A DNA stretch of 64,000 nucleotides from Micromonospora sp. M71_S20 (GCF_003664255.1 NZ_RCCV01000001.1:4092001-4156000), one strand, 5' to 3'. Shown: positions 1-8,289, counted from the stretch's first letter. Notes: a model not told the origin generated them from the sequence alone. Translations and numbers: made by a program.

Positions 1-1106
1 TGGTGGCTGACCTGTGCGAAGGTGATCGCTCCACCGTGTACCCGCAGCTCGGTCGCCCCGGGTTTGTCCGCGACCGCGAGCGGTTGCGCGACGGTCCGCA
101 GGGCCCGCCGCAGCGTGCCGACGGACCCGAACAGCGACGACACGGCGTCCAGGAGCCACTCCGCCATCGCGGTGATCCGGAAGCTGAGCGCCAGCGCGGC
201 CGCGACGAGACCCAGGGGCGCGGCATCGGTACGCCACAGCACGATCCCGTATCCGACGAGTCCGACGAGCAGCGCGCTGCTCAGCGCCATCATGGTGCCG
301 TTGATCGTCACCTCGACCCGCTGCAGGTCCAGATGCGCGCGCCGGGACAGCGCGAACACCCGGCGGTCGTGCTCGGTGCGGGTGTCCCGGCCGCCGAGCA
401 ACGCGAGCGTGTCGACGTTGCCGTACGAGTCGACGAGCAGGCCGGTCAGCGTGGACTCCGCGTCCTGCAGGCGCTCCGACGCGCGCCGGTAGCGCGGCAC
501 CACCCACCGCATGAGCGTCGCGTACGCCAGAATCCAGGCGCCCAGCGGGAGCAGCAGGCGCACGTCGATCGTGGACATCAGCCACACCGAGCCGGCTGTG
601 TAGGCGATCACGAACACCAGCGTGTGGACGACCGAGTACGCGGCGGTGCTGGCGGCATCGCCACCGTCGCGGACCGAGGTGGCGATGCGTCCGGCGAGGT
701 CGTCGCGGAACCAGCCGACGGACTGCCGGGACACGTGCCGGTGTGCCCGCCAGCGGGCGAGGGGGCGGGCGTTGGCGCGGAACGCGATGTCGTCGAGCGC
801 CTCGCCGACCACGTGGATCAGCGGCCTGACCAGCAGCACGAACAGGGCGACGGTGAGCAGCCCGGTGCCGTGGTCGGCCCAGAGCCGCTGCGGACTCGCG
901 GCGGCGAGCGTGTCGACGAGGCGCCCGGCGTACCCGATGAGCCAGACCTCGATCGCGGCCGCCAGGACGGTGGTGGCGACGGCCGCCGTCACGACCGGTC
1001 GTAGCGGTCGCAGCTCCTCCAGGAGGAACCGGCGGGCGCCGGCGGCCGGGGTGCGGTCGTCGCCGGTCGGGAAGGGATCAACAGGGTTTTCGAACAGACC
1101 GAACAC
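1..1106 (-). CDS. ABC exporter, fused membrane and ATPase domains (3' end outside window)
   Basis: Read on the minus strand from a GTG, this frame is open to the window edge. It begins VFGLFENPVDPFPTGD, a start typical of actinobacterial MsbA/Sav1866-like half exporters. About 300 residues of type I exporter membrane domain follow, with hydrophobic segments near residues 38-65 and 85-105, and the visible part ends where the nucleotide-binding domain begins (GAITFAQV). Walker motifs lie outside the window. The GTG at 1106 is preceded by GGAAAGG at suitable spacing. The family exports lipids, peptides or drugs using ATP; the substrate cannot be told here. It lies 166 bp downstream of the CGNR regulator on the same strand, so the two may be co-transcribed. 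The family call is firm, the substrate unknown. Confidence 0.85.
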   Translation of the reverse strand, partial: MFGLFENPVDPFPTGDDRTPAAGARRFLLEELRPLRPVVTAAVATTVLAAAIEVWLIGYAGRLVDTLAAASPQRLWADHGTGLLTVALFVLLVRPLIHVVGEALDDIAFRANARPLARWRAHRHVSRQSVGWFRDDLAGRIATSVRDGGDAASTAAYSVVHTLVFVIAYTAGSVWLMSTIDVRLLLPLGAWILAYATLMRWVVPRYRRASERLQDAESTLTGLLVDSYGNVDTLALLGGRDTRTEHDRRVFALSRRAHLDLQRVEVTINGTMMALSSALLVGLVGYGIVLWRTDAAPLGLVAAALALSFRITAMAEWLLDAVSSLFGSVGTLRRALRTVAQPLAVADKPGATELRVHGGAITFAQVSH

Positions 1107-1167
1107 GAAGTGCCTTTCCGGCGGGGGAGACGGACGGGGAGCCGGGGAAACCGCCGGACGTCCTCAT
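1078..1167 (-). CDS. possible 29-residue leader ORF overlapping the exporter start
   Basis: An ATG with a strong AGGAG ribosome site seven bases upstream opens a 29-codon frame (MRTSGGFPGSPS... ending RKPC) that runs 29 bp into the exporter gene in another frame. The ribosome site is better than the one in front of the exporter GTG, so translational coupling is plausible. The sequence is basic and ends in cysteine, with no recognised family. It could be a coupling leader, a small peptide exported by the neighbour, or chance. The ribosome site and overlap are seen; the role is inference. Confidence 0.3.
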   Translation of the reverse strand: MRTSGGFPGSPSVSPAGKALRVRSVRKPC

Positions 1168-1272
1168 GATCGATCTCCTCTTCGTGTCGGTGGGTGTCGT
1201 CGCGAGGCTAGGCGACATCGCGGGGCGCCGCCTTCCATTTAGCGGCGGGGGCCCGCCGAAGAGCCGCCCGGG

Positions 1273-1896
1273 TCAGGGCGCCTCGGTGCGGGTGCGGCGG
1301 GCGTAGGCGCGGGCCGCGCGGGCGCGATCGCCGCAGCGGACCGAGCACCAGTGCCGGCGGGCGTGGGTGCGCAGCAGGTAGCGGGTGCAGGGGGCGGAGC
1401 CGCAGGCGGCGAGGCGGTCGGCGTGGGGGCCGCTGAGCACGTCGGCCGCGTCGGCCGCCAGGACCGCCATGGCGTGGTCGACGATCTGCGTGACGGGGTG
1501 CGCCGGGGCGCGGTGCAGGCCGCGCGCCTCGTCCCAGTGCAGCAGGTCGGCGGCGGGAGCCATGGTCAGGGCGTCGTTGACCGCGCGCAGGGCGCCGACG
1601 GGGGCGGGTCGCGCGTCGATCCGGGAGGCGATCAGGGCTCGGATCTGATCGCGCAGCGCGCGCAACCGCTGCGCGCACACCTCCCGCAGCTCCGCCTCGG
1701 GCGGGGCGAGGTGGCGTTCGGCCAGCCATCGCGCTGCGGCCTCGGGGGTGCCGAGGAGGTCGAGAGACTGGCCGCCGGGCAGCGTCGGGGCGCTGTTGGC
1801 GAAGTCCAGCGCGACGTGCCGCTCCGCTCCCGGCGCCGGTAGCAGCGCGGGAGGGCCGCTGGCCTCGGTGGTCGCGGACTCCGTCACGGTTCTCAT
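1273..1896 (-). CDS. CGNR zinc-finger (ABATE-domain) transcriptional regulator
   Basis: The 207-residue product has the two-part layout of CGNR proteins. An N-terminal ABATE domain includes the typical LDFANSAPT near residue 25 and WLAERHLAPPEAEL. The C-terminal zinc finger has CGSAPCTRYLL, then RRHWCSVRCGDRARAARAYARR split over the last 35 residues. The usual CGNR is CGDR here. Members are presumed DNA-binding regulators in actinobacteria. The ATG at 1896 sits 75 bp from the divergent metallo-hydrolase start, and that interval contains repeated CCGTGAG half-sites which this protein may bind. The family call rests on the finger and the ABATE motif; the target is inference. Confidence 0.85.
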   Translation of the reverse strand: MRTVTESATTEASGPPALLPAPGAERHVALDFANSAPTLPGGQSLDLLGTPEAAARWLAERHLAPPEAELREVCAQRLRALRDQIRALIASRIDARPAPVGALRAVNDALTMAPAADLLHWDEARGLHRAPAHPVTQIVDHAMAVLAADAADVLSGPHADRLAACGSAPCTRYLLRTHARRHWCSVRCGDRARAARAYARRTRTEAP

Positions 1897-1914
1897 GGTA
1901 CATCTTGCGTTTAT

Positions 1915-1970
1915 CCGTGAGAGTCGATTACGGTTCCTCACGGCAAAGCCATTCCCCAACCGTGAGGAAC
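1915..1970. promoter_or_regulatory. candidate operator: three CCGTGAG half-sites
   Basis: The 75-bp divergent interval holds CCGTGAG at 1915-1921, GTTCCTCACGG at 1933-1943 and its exact reverse complement CCGTGAGGAAC at 1960-1970. The last copy also serves as the ribosome site region of the metallo-hydrolase GTG. The symmetry suggests a binding site for a regulator, most simply the adjacent CGNR protein. Confidence 0.5.
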
Positions 1971-1971
1971 A

Positions 1972-2739
1972 GTGGTGACCGACACCAGCACGACGACCGT
2001 CCCCGTCCGCGTCTTCGGCGGCCCGACCGCCCTCATCGAGTACGGCGGGCTCAGGTTCCTGACCGACCCGACCTTCGACGCCCCCGGCGACTATCCCCTG
2101 GGTCCCGGCATGGTCCTCACCAAGACGGCCCCCGCCACCGCCGGCCCGGCCGACCTCGGCCCCGTCGACGCGGTGCTGCTCTCCCACGACCAGCACCCCG
2201 ACAACCTCGACCACGCCGGTCGGGCCCTGCTGGCCGCCGTCGCCCTGACCGTCACGACCCCCAGCGGGGCGGGTCGCCTCGGCGGCACCGCCCGGGGCCT
2301 GGCGGCGTGGGCGTCCGTCGAGCTGGACCGCCCCGGCGGTGGCACCGTGACCGTGACGGGCGTGCCCGCCCGGCACGGCCCGGAGGGCTGCGAGCCGCTC
2401 ACCGGCGAGGTCGTCGGGTTCGTCCTGACCGCCGCCGACCTGCCCACCGTCTACGTCAGCGGCGACAACGCCTCGCTGGATCTGGTCCGGCAGATCGCCG
2501 AGCGCTTCGGGCCGGTCGACACCGCCGTGCTGTTCGCCGGGGCCGTGCGTACCCCCATGTTCGACGGCGCGCTGCTCACCCTCGACGGCGCCCAGGCCGC
2601 CGAGGCGGCCCGCATCCTGGGCGCGCGGCGGGTCGTGCCCGTGCACGTGGACAGCTGGGCCCACTTCACCGAGGGGCGCGACGACGTGGTCGACGCGTTC
2701 ACCCGGGCCGGCCTGGCCGACCGTCTCCAGCTCGGCTGA
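1972..2739 (+). CDS. MBL-fold metallo-hydrolase, UlaG-like
   Basis: The 255-residue protein is a compact metallo-beta-lactamase-fold hydrolase. It shows LIEYGGLRFLTDPTF near residue 20, the metal site region LLSHDQHPDNLD near residue 70, GVPARHGPEG near residue 130, YVSGDN near residue 163 and VPVHVDSWAHF near residue 225. In many relatives the first site reads SHDHHxDNLD; the second histidine is glutamine here, so one metal ligand may be altered. Two adjacent GTG codons (1972, 1975) can serve as start behind GAGGAA. The gene is divergent from the CGNR regulator and probably controlled by it. Substrate unknown. Confidence 0.85.
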   Translation: MVTDTSTTTVPVRVFGGPTALIEYGGLRFLTDPTFDAPGDYPLGPGMVLTKTAPATAGPADLGPVDAVLLSHDQHPDNLDHAGRALLAAVALTVTTPSGAGRLGGTARGLAAWASVELDRPGGGTVTVTGVPARHGPEGCEPLTGEVVGFVLTAADLPTVYVSGDNASLDLVRQIAERFGPVDTAVLFAGAVRTPMFDGALLTLDGAQAAEAARILGARRVVPVHVDSWAHFTEGRDDVVDAFTRAGLADRLQLG

Positions 2740-2783
2740 GCTGAGAGCCGCCGGCGTCCGCCCGGAGGACGGCCCGGGGCAGG

Positions 2784-4244
2784 TCAGGTCCGCGCGCCGC
2801 CGAGACCGAGCAGGACGGCGAGGCCCAGGGCGCTGCGCGGGGCGTACGGCACCCGCCACAGTCCACCGTGCGCGGCGCCGTACGCCTCGTCCTGCCACGG
2901 GTGCGGCAGTGCCGGGCCGCCCGTACGCAGGTGGTGCACCAGGAGCGCGGCCATCAGCGTGTTGCTGGTCGCCGGGTCGAACACCTCGATGCCGAAGCGG
3001 TGCGCGCCGGCGTACGCGGCGGCCAGCGCCCGGTTGCGCAGCACCGAGCGGGTGCGGGTGGGCGGGGCGACGGTGAACGACACGGTCGCCCCGGCGTCGC
3101 GGGCCACCGTCGCCCGCCACCGTTGCAGGCGTTTCGCCAGCGCGTAGTTGGGGCCCTGCTGGGGGACGAGGCTGTCGTTGACGCCCGGGTCGACGCCCGG
3201 CGGGTAGTTGCGGTGCAGGAGCCTGCCGCCGGAGGCGACCCGCAGCGACCGGCGGAGGATGCCGCGCGCCGCGTAGCCGCGTTCGGCGTCGCGCACCGCG
3301 TCGCCGGGGACGGCGAAGACGTCGGTGGGGGTGGCCAGGAACGCGAGCGCCACGTCGTCGCGGCGCTCCTGCAACCGAAGGGTGAGGGCGTCGACCGCCG
3401 TGGCGACCCGGACGTTGGTCGCGCCATCGGCGTAGACGTAGTTGCCCAGCACGAGCCGACCGTCGACGCCGAGCAGCCAGTCGGCCACCTGCGGAAGGTT
3501 GTGCAGCAGGTCGGCGCCGGCGCGGGCGGCCAACGCGCCGTCGTCGGGGTCGGTGCCGGCGGGGACGGGCAGGTGGAGCCGGCCGCCGGAGCGGCGCGTG
3601 GTGTCCAGCAGCCGCCGCCAGATCTCCGGGCGTGGCAGGTCGACCGCGACGACGTCGCCGCCCCAGCGCAGCACGGACGGCAGTGGGCCCATCTCCGCGC
3701 CCGCGCCGAGCACCACGATGCGCTGGTCGCGCAGGTCGAGCCAGTCCGGGTTGGCCATGACGGCGCGTACCGCGTCGGCGCAGGACGGCTCGACGACACC
3801 GGCGCCCACCCACGCGTCGAGCCGGCGATGCAGGCCGTCGCCGCGCAGCCGCCGGCCCCGGTACGGCAGGGACAGCTCCCGGTCGACCTCGCCGGTGCCG
3901 GCGACGGTCGCCGTCCGCAGCGGCGCGACCTCGGCGGGCGTGCCGAACGCGTCGGCGAGGCCGATCTCGGTGCCGTCGGCGCGCAGCACGGTCATCCGGC
4001 GGTGCAGCGAGGCGAGCCCGTCGCGGGCGATCGTCACCGCGGCCTCGCGGGAGAGCAGGCCGGCCTCGACGAGCCGTCGGAAGTGCCCGAGGTATCCGTG
4101 GCGCCAATTCGTCTCGTGTTCCGCCGAGCGCGCGCCGACCGGATCGACGGCGCGCAGGGCGTCGGCGACGACCGCCCGCCCGAGCGCGGACGTACTGCGT
4201 CCCGCGTCGGTCTTCGGAAACACCACCCCGGTCGGACCCTCCAC
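2784..4244 (-). CDS. conserved protein of unknown function with Rossmann-like motif
   Basis: I do not recognise a named family. The frame gives about 486 residues from the GTG at 4244, chosen because AGGGAGGG lies nine bases upstream; a GTG at 4250 is an alternative. A central segment reads IVVLGAGAEMGPLPSVL followed by VVAVDLPRP, which looks like a glycine-rich nucleotide-binding turn with an acidic residue closing the second strand, as in NAD(P)- or SAM-binding folds. C-terminal to it are VNDSLVPQQGPNYALAKRL and a hydrophobic tail. There is no signal peptide. The gene stands alone, convergent with the metallo-hydrolase. A dehydrogenase- or methyltransferase-like role is possible but unproven. 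Confidence 0.7.
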   Translation of the reverse strand: MEGPTGVVFPKTDAGRSTSALGRAVVADALRAVDPVGARSAEHETNWRHGYLGHFRRLVEAGLLSREAAVTIARDGLASLHRRMTVLRADGTEIGLADAFGTPAEVAPLRTATVAGTGEVDRELSLPYRGRRLRGDGLHRRLDAWVGAGVVEPSCADAVRAVMANPDWLDLRDQRIVVLGAGAEMGPLPSVLRWGGDVVAVDLPRPEIWRRLLDTTRRSGGRLHLPVPAGTDPDDGALAARAGADLLHNLPQVADWLLGVDGRLVLGNYVYADGATNVRVATAVDALTLRLQERRDDVALAFLATPTDVFAVPGDAVRDAERGYAARGILRRSLRVASGGRLLHRNYPPGVDPGVNDSLVPQQGPNYALAKRLQRWRATVARDAGATVSFTVAPPTRTRSVLRNRALAAAYAGAHRFGIEVFDPATSNTLMAALLVHHLRTGGPALPHPWQDEAYGAAHGGLWRVPYAPRSALGLAVLLGLGGART

Positions 4245-4393
4245 GCGCACCGCCCTCCCTCGCCTGCCGCCAACGGTGTCACTCTGCCGCACCGGGCGAC
4301 GCCGTGCAGCGCTGGCCCTCGGGCATGACGGGTGGTGGCGCGCGGTCGCGGCCCCGCCCGGGCCAAATGGGCGCTGGGCACACAATTGGTCCT

Positions 4394-4530
4394 GTGACGA
4401 TGCCGTTTCCCTCGCCAACCGTCCCGGCCGCCAACCGCGCCGAGGTGGTCCTGGGCTACCTCGACTTCTTCCGTGACAGCGTGCTGGCCAAGGTGTCGGC
4501 GCTGCCGGAGGAGGAGCTGCGCCGCACTCG
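4394..4530 (+). pseudogene. 5' fragment of a DinB/DUF664-type gene
   Basis: From the GTG at 4394 (ATG at 4400) the frame reads MPFPSPTVPAANRAEV and then GYLDFFRDSVLAKVSALPEE, ending LRRTR. This is the usual start of actinobacterial DinB-like DUF664 proteins, which continue LPSGWTPLELLKHL and run to about 170 residues. Here the similarity stops after about 43 codons and the frame runs into the antisense of the glycosyltransferase gene. The 3' three quarters are gone. The junction near 4530 is one edge of an apparent replacement; the other edge is the LuxR fragment at 6273. Confidence 0.7.
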
Positions 4531-4610
4531 CCGGGGGCCCGGTCGGGAGGTGACCCGGGCTCCTACCCGGGCCGGGCGGCCGATCTCGCCGGGAGCGGCC
4601 GTGGAGGCGG

Positions 4611-6164
4611 TCAGCCTCGGTGGCGTACCTCGGTGTCCCAGATCTCGACCCACGGACGTCGCAGGCCACGGCAGACCCAGATCGGGCCGCCGTTCTCGTC
4701 GTTGTCGACAGCGACGCGCTGGTCCACCCGCCCGGCGAGGGTGACCTCGGTGAACCAGCCCCGCAGCCGGTCCGGCCGCGCGAACCCGACCGCGATCACC
4801 ACGTCCGCGTCCTGCGGCGGACGGCCGAAGTCGACCATGCTGTTGTGGCCGGAGTACGCGCGCGGCAGTCCACGCGCCGGACCGAACCGCGCCACGGCGC
4901 CGGCCTCGCCGTAGTTGCCGGCGAGGATCACGGCGCGCTGCCGCTGGTCGACGGGCAGAGCACGATGGACGGCGGCGAGCGAGTCCGCGAAGGCGGGCCA
5001 GCCGATGGTCTCGCCGGCGTCGTAGTTGGCGGCGACGACGAAGCCGGGAAGCCGGTCGGCCGGCAGCACGGGCAGCAGCAGCACCATGCTGCTGGCGGCG
5101 GTGAGCACGGCGCCGACCACCAGCAGGCCTCGGCGGGCGACGGCGCGACCTCGCGACGCCCAGCCTGAGGCGACGACGGCTCCGGCGGCGGTGAGCACCA
5201 GCAGCAGCGGGGCGTCGTAGTAGCCCTTGCCGCCGGCGAGCAGCACGATGCCGAACACCACCAGCCAAGCCCATCCGACGGACCGCCAGGCGCGCCAGGC
5301 CGGCCGCCGCAGCAACGCCACCAGCCCGGCGACCCAGATCGGGACCGTGAACGGGCTGATGATGACGAACTGGAGGACGAGCGCGTCGAGCCGGCCACTG
5401 TAGGAGCTGTCGCCGTCGGCGATCGCGGCGGCCACCGACAGCTGCGGGAAGTCGTGCGTTGCCTGCCAGATCAGGCTCGGCGCGGCGAGCAGCAGGAAGA
5501 CGGCGGCGGCCACGAGCACCCACCGGTCGCGCAGCAGCCGCCTCGGTCCGGCGATGGTGATGCCGGCCAGCAGGCCCACGGCGAGCAGTGCCGGCAGCAG
5601 TTTGTTGAGCATCCCGACGCCGAGCGCGAGCCCGACGCCGAGCGCCCACCGGCTGTCGGCGGTGCGCAGCAGCCGCACCACGCAGAATGCGGCCGTCAGC
5701 CAGACCAGCAGGTCGACGGTGGTGGTGCTGAGCAGGTGCCCGCCGGCGAGCACGATGCCGGCGGTGGCCGCGAGGAAGGCGGCCCAGGTCTGCGCGCCGC
5801 GACCGGCGCCGAACTCGCGGGCGATCGCGGCGACCAGCAGAACCGCCACGCCGCCGACCACCGCCGACGGGGTGCGCAGCGCCACCAGGCTGCCCGGGGC
5901 GATCGTGTCGGCCAGCCGGGCCAGCGCCGGCACCAGGGGGCCCTGGTCCACGTAGCCCCAGTCGAGGTGCTGGCCGCAGAGCAGGAAGTACAGCTCGTCG
6001 CGGTGATGACCGTAGCGGCCGGAGAGCAGGAGCAGCACCGCCGTCGTCGTCGCGGCGACCGCCCACGGGCCGGTGGCGCGGGGGCCGGCGGCGGTGGGTC
6101 GCCCATCCGTGGGCGTCGCACGCCGCCGCGCCGGCGCGGCGAGGTCGGCGACGGGTTCGGTCAC
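4611..6164 (-). CDS. ArnT/PMT-like GT39-family membrane glycosyltransferase
   Basis: The 517-residue protein (GTG 6164; an upstream in-frame GTG at 6197 is possible) is a polytopic glycosyltransferase of the PMT_2/ArnT type. It shows HHRDELYFLLCGQHLDWGYV early, with the acidic residue of the first external loop that is catalytic in the family. A series of about ten to twelve hydrophobic segments follows, and there is a soluble C-terminal part (ILAGNYGEAGAVARFG). The family moves sugars from polyprenyl-phosphate carriers to lipids or proteins on the outer side of the membrane; the acceptor is unknown. It is flanked by the truncated DinB and LuxR genes on the opposite strand, which suggests that it arrived by an event that deleted parts of both. 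Confidence 0.85.
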   Translation of the reverse strand: MTEPVADLAAPARRRATPTDGRPTAAGPRATGPWAVAATTTAVLLLLSGRYGHHRDELYFLLCGQHLDWGYVDQGPLVPALARLADTIAPGSLVALRTPSAVVGGVAVLLVAAIAREFGAGRGAQTWAAFLAATAGIVLAGGHLLSTTTVDLLVWLTAAFCVVRLLRTADSRWALGVGLALGVGMLNKLLPALLAVGLLAGITIAGPRRLLRDRWVLVAAAVFLLLAAPSLIWQATHDFPQLSVAAAIADGDSSYSGRLDALVLQFVIISPFTVPIWVAGLVALLRRPAWRAWRSVGWAWLVVFGIVLLAGGKGYYDAPLLLVLTAAGAVVASGWASRGRAVARRGLLVVGAVLTAASSMVLLLPVLPADRLPGFVVAANYDAGETIGWPAFADSLAAVHRALPVDQRQRAVILAGNYGEAGAVARFGPARGLPRAYSGHNSMVDFGRPPQDADVVIAVGFARPDRLRGWFTEVTLAGRVDQRVAVDNDENGGPIWVCRGLRRPWVEIWDTEVRHRG

Positions 6165-6272
6165 CTCTCCATCATCGCCCGTGAAGGCCGGCCACACCGC
6201 CCCGTCGTCCGGTGCACTTTCCGGCGCACCCCGCCGCCGGCCGCACGTGAACAGCCGCCGACGCGTGTTCAG

Positions 6273-6380
6273 GCCGCCACGGTCAAGACGCACCTGGTAC
6301 ACGTCTACGGCAAGCTCGGCGTCGATTCCCGTACCGCCGCTGTCGCCGCCGCCAGGGCCGGCGGGCTGATCCGTCTGTGA
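6273..6380 (+). pseudogene. 3' fragment of a LuxR-family regulator (HTH end only)
   Basis: The last 35 codons of an open frame read ATVKTHLVHVYGKLGVDSRT and then AAVAAARAGGLIRL before the stop at 6380. This is the second half of a LuxR/GerE helix-turn-helix: recognition helix, dimer helix and C-terminus. The first half (LTxREREVL...SNREIA) is absent upstream, where the sequence becomes the start region of the glycosyltransferase on the other strand. I infer a decayed or truncated regulator gene. Confidence 0.7.
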
Positions 6381-6398
6381 GGGGGCCGTGCCGGCCGG

Positions 6399-7640
6399 TC
6401 ACGCGCTCGCTGCGTTCACCGCGCGGCGGATCGCCTCGTCGGCGGGCGGCACCGGTGACGAGGTGAGCCGCCGCACGCCGGGCACGGCGGCGGTGCCGGC
6501 GCAGGCGACGAGGACCAGAGCGCCCGCCGTGAGCAGCGGCACGGACTCGCCCCAGGCCCGGGCGGCCATCGGCGCGAGGGCGTAACCCAGCGGCATCGCG
6601 CCGAGGGAGACCAGCCAGTCGTACGAGGTGACCCGGGCGAGGACGTGCGGCGGGAACTGTCCCTGCACGACGGTCTCCCACACGGGGTTGAGGTAGCCGA
6701 GGGCGGTCAGCGCGACCCCGTAGGCGGTGACGACCAGCGGGGCGGGCGCGGCGACGGCGAGCAGGGCCAGCGGCGCGGCGTAGCTGGCCAGCCCGAGATT
6801 GGCCGTCAGCACCGGTCGGCGGGGGCGGATCCGGGCGGCGAGCAGCGAGCCGGCGAGCATGCCGACCGCGCCGGCCTGGAGCATCAGCACCCAGACGCCC
6901 TCGCCGCCGAGGCGACGCACGGCGACCGCCGGGCCGAGGGTCATGAGGACGGCGGCGGCGCCGTTCCACACGCCGTGGCCGAGCAGGCTGGTCCAGAACC
7001 AGTCGCGGCTGCGGACCTCCCGCCAGCCGTGTGCGAGGTCGGCCAGGACGCTCCGTCTCGGCATCGGGACGTGGCGGACCCGGACGAGCGCGAGCAGCAG
7101 CGCGCTGAGCGCGAACGTCGCGGCGTCGAGGACGAACGCCCAGCCGGGCCCGGCGGCCCAGATCAGCGCGCCGGCGAGGGCGGGGCCGGCGAGGCGGCTG
7201 GTGTTGGCGGTGACGCCCATCAGGGCGTTGGCCTGCTGCCGTTGGGCCGGCTCGACCGTGCCGGCGACCAGGGGCGAGGCGGTGGGCAGGGCGAACGCGC
7301 CGGCGGCGCCGCCGGCGGCGGCGGCCACCGCGATCACGTCGAGCGACGCGGCGCCGAGGAGTTCGACGCCGACGGCGAGTTGCGCGAGGCAGCGTACGAG
7401 GTCGGCGAGGATCGCGACGCGGCGGGCGTCGAGGCGGTCGGCGAGCACGCCGCCGAGGGGCAGCAGGAGCAGGCGGGGCACCAACGCGCAGGCCAGCACG
7501 AGGGCGAGGGCGCCTGTGGAGCCGGTGGCCCGCAGCACGGCCAGGGCGAGCGCGGCGGGCACGACCGCGTCGCCGACGGTGGAGACGGTGCGGCCGAGGA
7601 AGAGCAGCCGGAACTCGCGTACGCGGAGGGGATGGGTCAC
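6399..7640 (-). CDS. MFS efflux transporter
   Basis: The 413-residue product from the GTG at 7640 has about twelve hydrophobic segments and the MFS motif region GGVLADRLDARRVAILADL between helices 2 and 3. It resembles the MFS_3 (enterobactin exporter, macrolide efflux) group: REFRLLFLGRTVSTVGDAVVP at the start and NPVWETVVQGQFPPHVLARV in the second half. It probably exports a small molecule across the inner membrane. A longer in-frame start would run through the palindromes at 7654-7695, so the later GTG was chosen. It is divergent from a MarR regulator, the classic arrangement for a repressor controlling a drug exporter. Confidence 0.88.
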   Translation of the reverse strand: MTHPLRVREFRLLFLGRTVSTVGDAVVPAALALAVLRATGSTGALALVLACALVPRLLLLPLGGVLADRLDARRVAILADLVRCLAQLAVGVELLGAASLDVIAVAAAAGGAAGAFALPTASPLVAGTVEPAQRQQANALMGVTANTSRLAGPALAGALIWAAGPGWAFVLDAATFALSALLLALVRVRHVPMPRRSVLADLAHGWREVRSRDWFWTSLLGHGVWNGAAAVLMTLGPAVAVRRLGGEGVWVLMLQAGAVGMLAGSLLAARIRPRRPVLTANLGLASYAAPLALLAVAAPAPLVVTAYGVALTALGYLNPVWETVVQGQFPPHVLARVTSYDWLVSLGAMPLGYALAPMAARAWGESVPLLTAGALVLVACAGTAAVPGVRRLTSSPVPPADEAIRRAVNAASA

Positions 7641-7653
7641 CCGGGCAATGTAC

Positions 7654-7695
7654 TTCGACGTCGAACTTTTCGACAACGAATAGTTTGACGTCGCA
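7654..7695. promoter_or_regulatory. three 12-bp palindromes at 15-bp spacing (MarR operators)
   Basis: The divergent interval carries TTCGACGTCGAA (7654-7665, perfect palindrome), TTCGACAACGAA (7669-7680) and TTTGACGTCGCA (7684-7695). The start-to-start distance is exactly 15 bp each time. The sites cover the likely promoters of both the MFS gene and the MarR gene, so one repressor could control both. Confidence 0.7.
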
Positions 7696-7708
7696 TAGGC
7701 TGGGCCGC

Positions 7709-8206
7709 ATGAGCGACCGCGACCACGTCGACCGGCACGTCGAGCGCTGGCTGCCGATCCTGCCGACGCTCGACCCCGAGGTCGAAGGAGCGGTGACCCG
7801 GATCCAGTTCCTCACCCGCCACCTGCGCGAGGTCAAGGAGCGGACCCTGCTCGCCCTCGACCTGCACGGCCACGAGTACGACACCCTGCACGCCCTGGCC
7901 GGGCGGGGCGGCCGGGCGGCCCCCTCGGACCTGGCCCGCGACCTGGCGATGGCCCCCGCCTCCGTCACCGCCCGCGTCGACGCGCTGCTGCGGCGCGGCT
8001 TCGTGCGCCGGATCCCGTCCACCACCGACCGGCGGCGCGTCGACGTGGAGCTGACCGAGGCGGGGCAGGCGGCCTGGCACGGGGCCATGGACGTCCGGGG
8101 CGCCGAGGAGCACCGGCTGCTGGCCGCGCTCGCCCCGCACGAGCGGCGGCAGCTGTCCGACCTGCTGCGCCGCGTGGTGCTGCGCGCCGAGGCGGCCGGC
8201 GAGTAG
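7709..8206 (+). CDS. MarR-family transcriptional regulator
   Basis: The 165-residue protein has the winged helix-turn-helix of MarR: HEYDTLHALAGRG, then PSDLARDLAMAPASVTARVD as recognition region, and the wing RRGFVRRIPSTTDRRRVDVE, where DRR is the family signature. Long helices at each end form the dimer interface. It starts 13 bp after the third palindrome at 7654-7695 and is divergent from the MFS exporter. It most likely represses both genes until an exporter substrate binds. The ligand is unknown. Confidence 0.9.
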   Translation: MSDRDHVDRHVERWLPILPTLDPEVEGAVTRIQFLTRHLREVKERTLLALDLHGHEYDTLHALAGRGGRAAPSDLARDLAMAPASVTARVDALLRRGFVRRIPSTTDRRRVDVELTEAGQAAWHGAMDVRGAEEHRLLAALAPHERRQLSDLLRRVVLRAEAAGE

Positions 8207-8289
8207 CACCACCGGGCTCGCGGCGGCGTACCTCTGCCGGGGCGGAAATGGGGGTGCGGCCCGCGTACGGCGGCTGGCAGGGTGGCCGC

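Noticed and set aside
3..1004. Long plus-strand open frame at the left edge
   Set aside because: Arg/Gly/Ala-rich composition without any domain. The minus frame gives a clear ABC exporter, so this is its shadow.
4540..4580. CCCGGG-CTCCTA-CCCGGG as a terminator
   Set aside because: The hexamers are self-complementary and common in such GC-rich DNA; the stem is too short to call.
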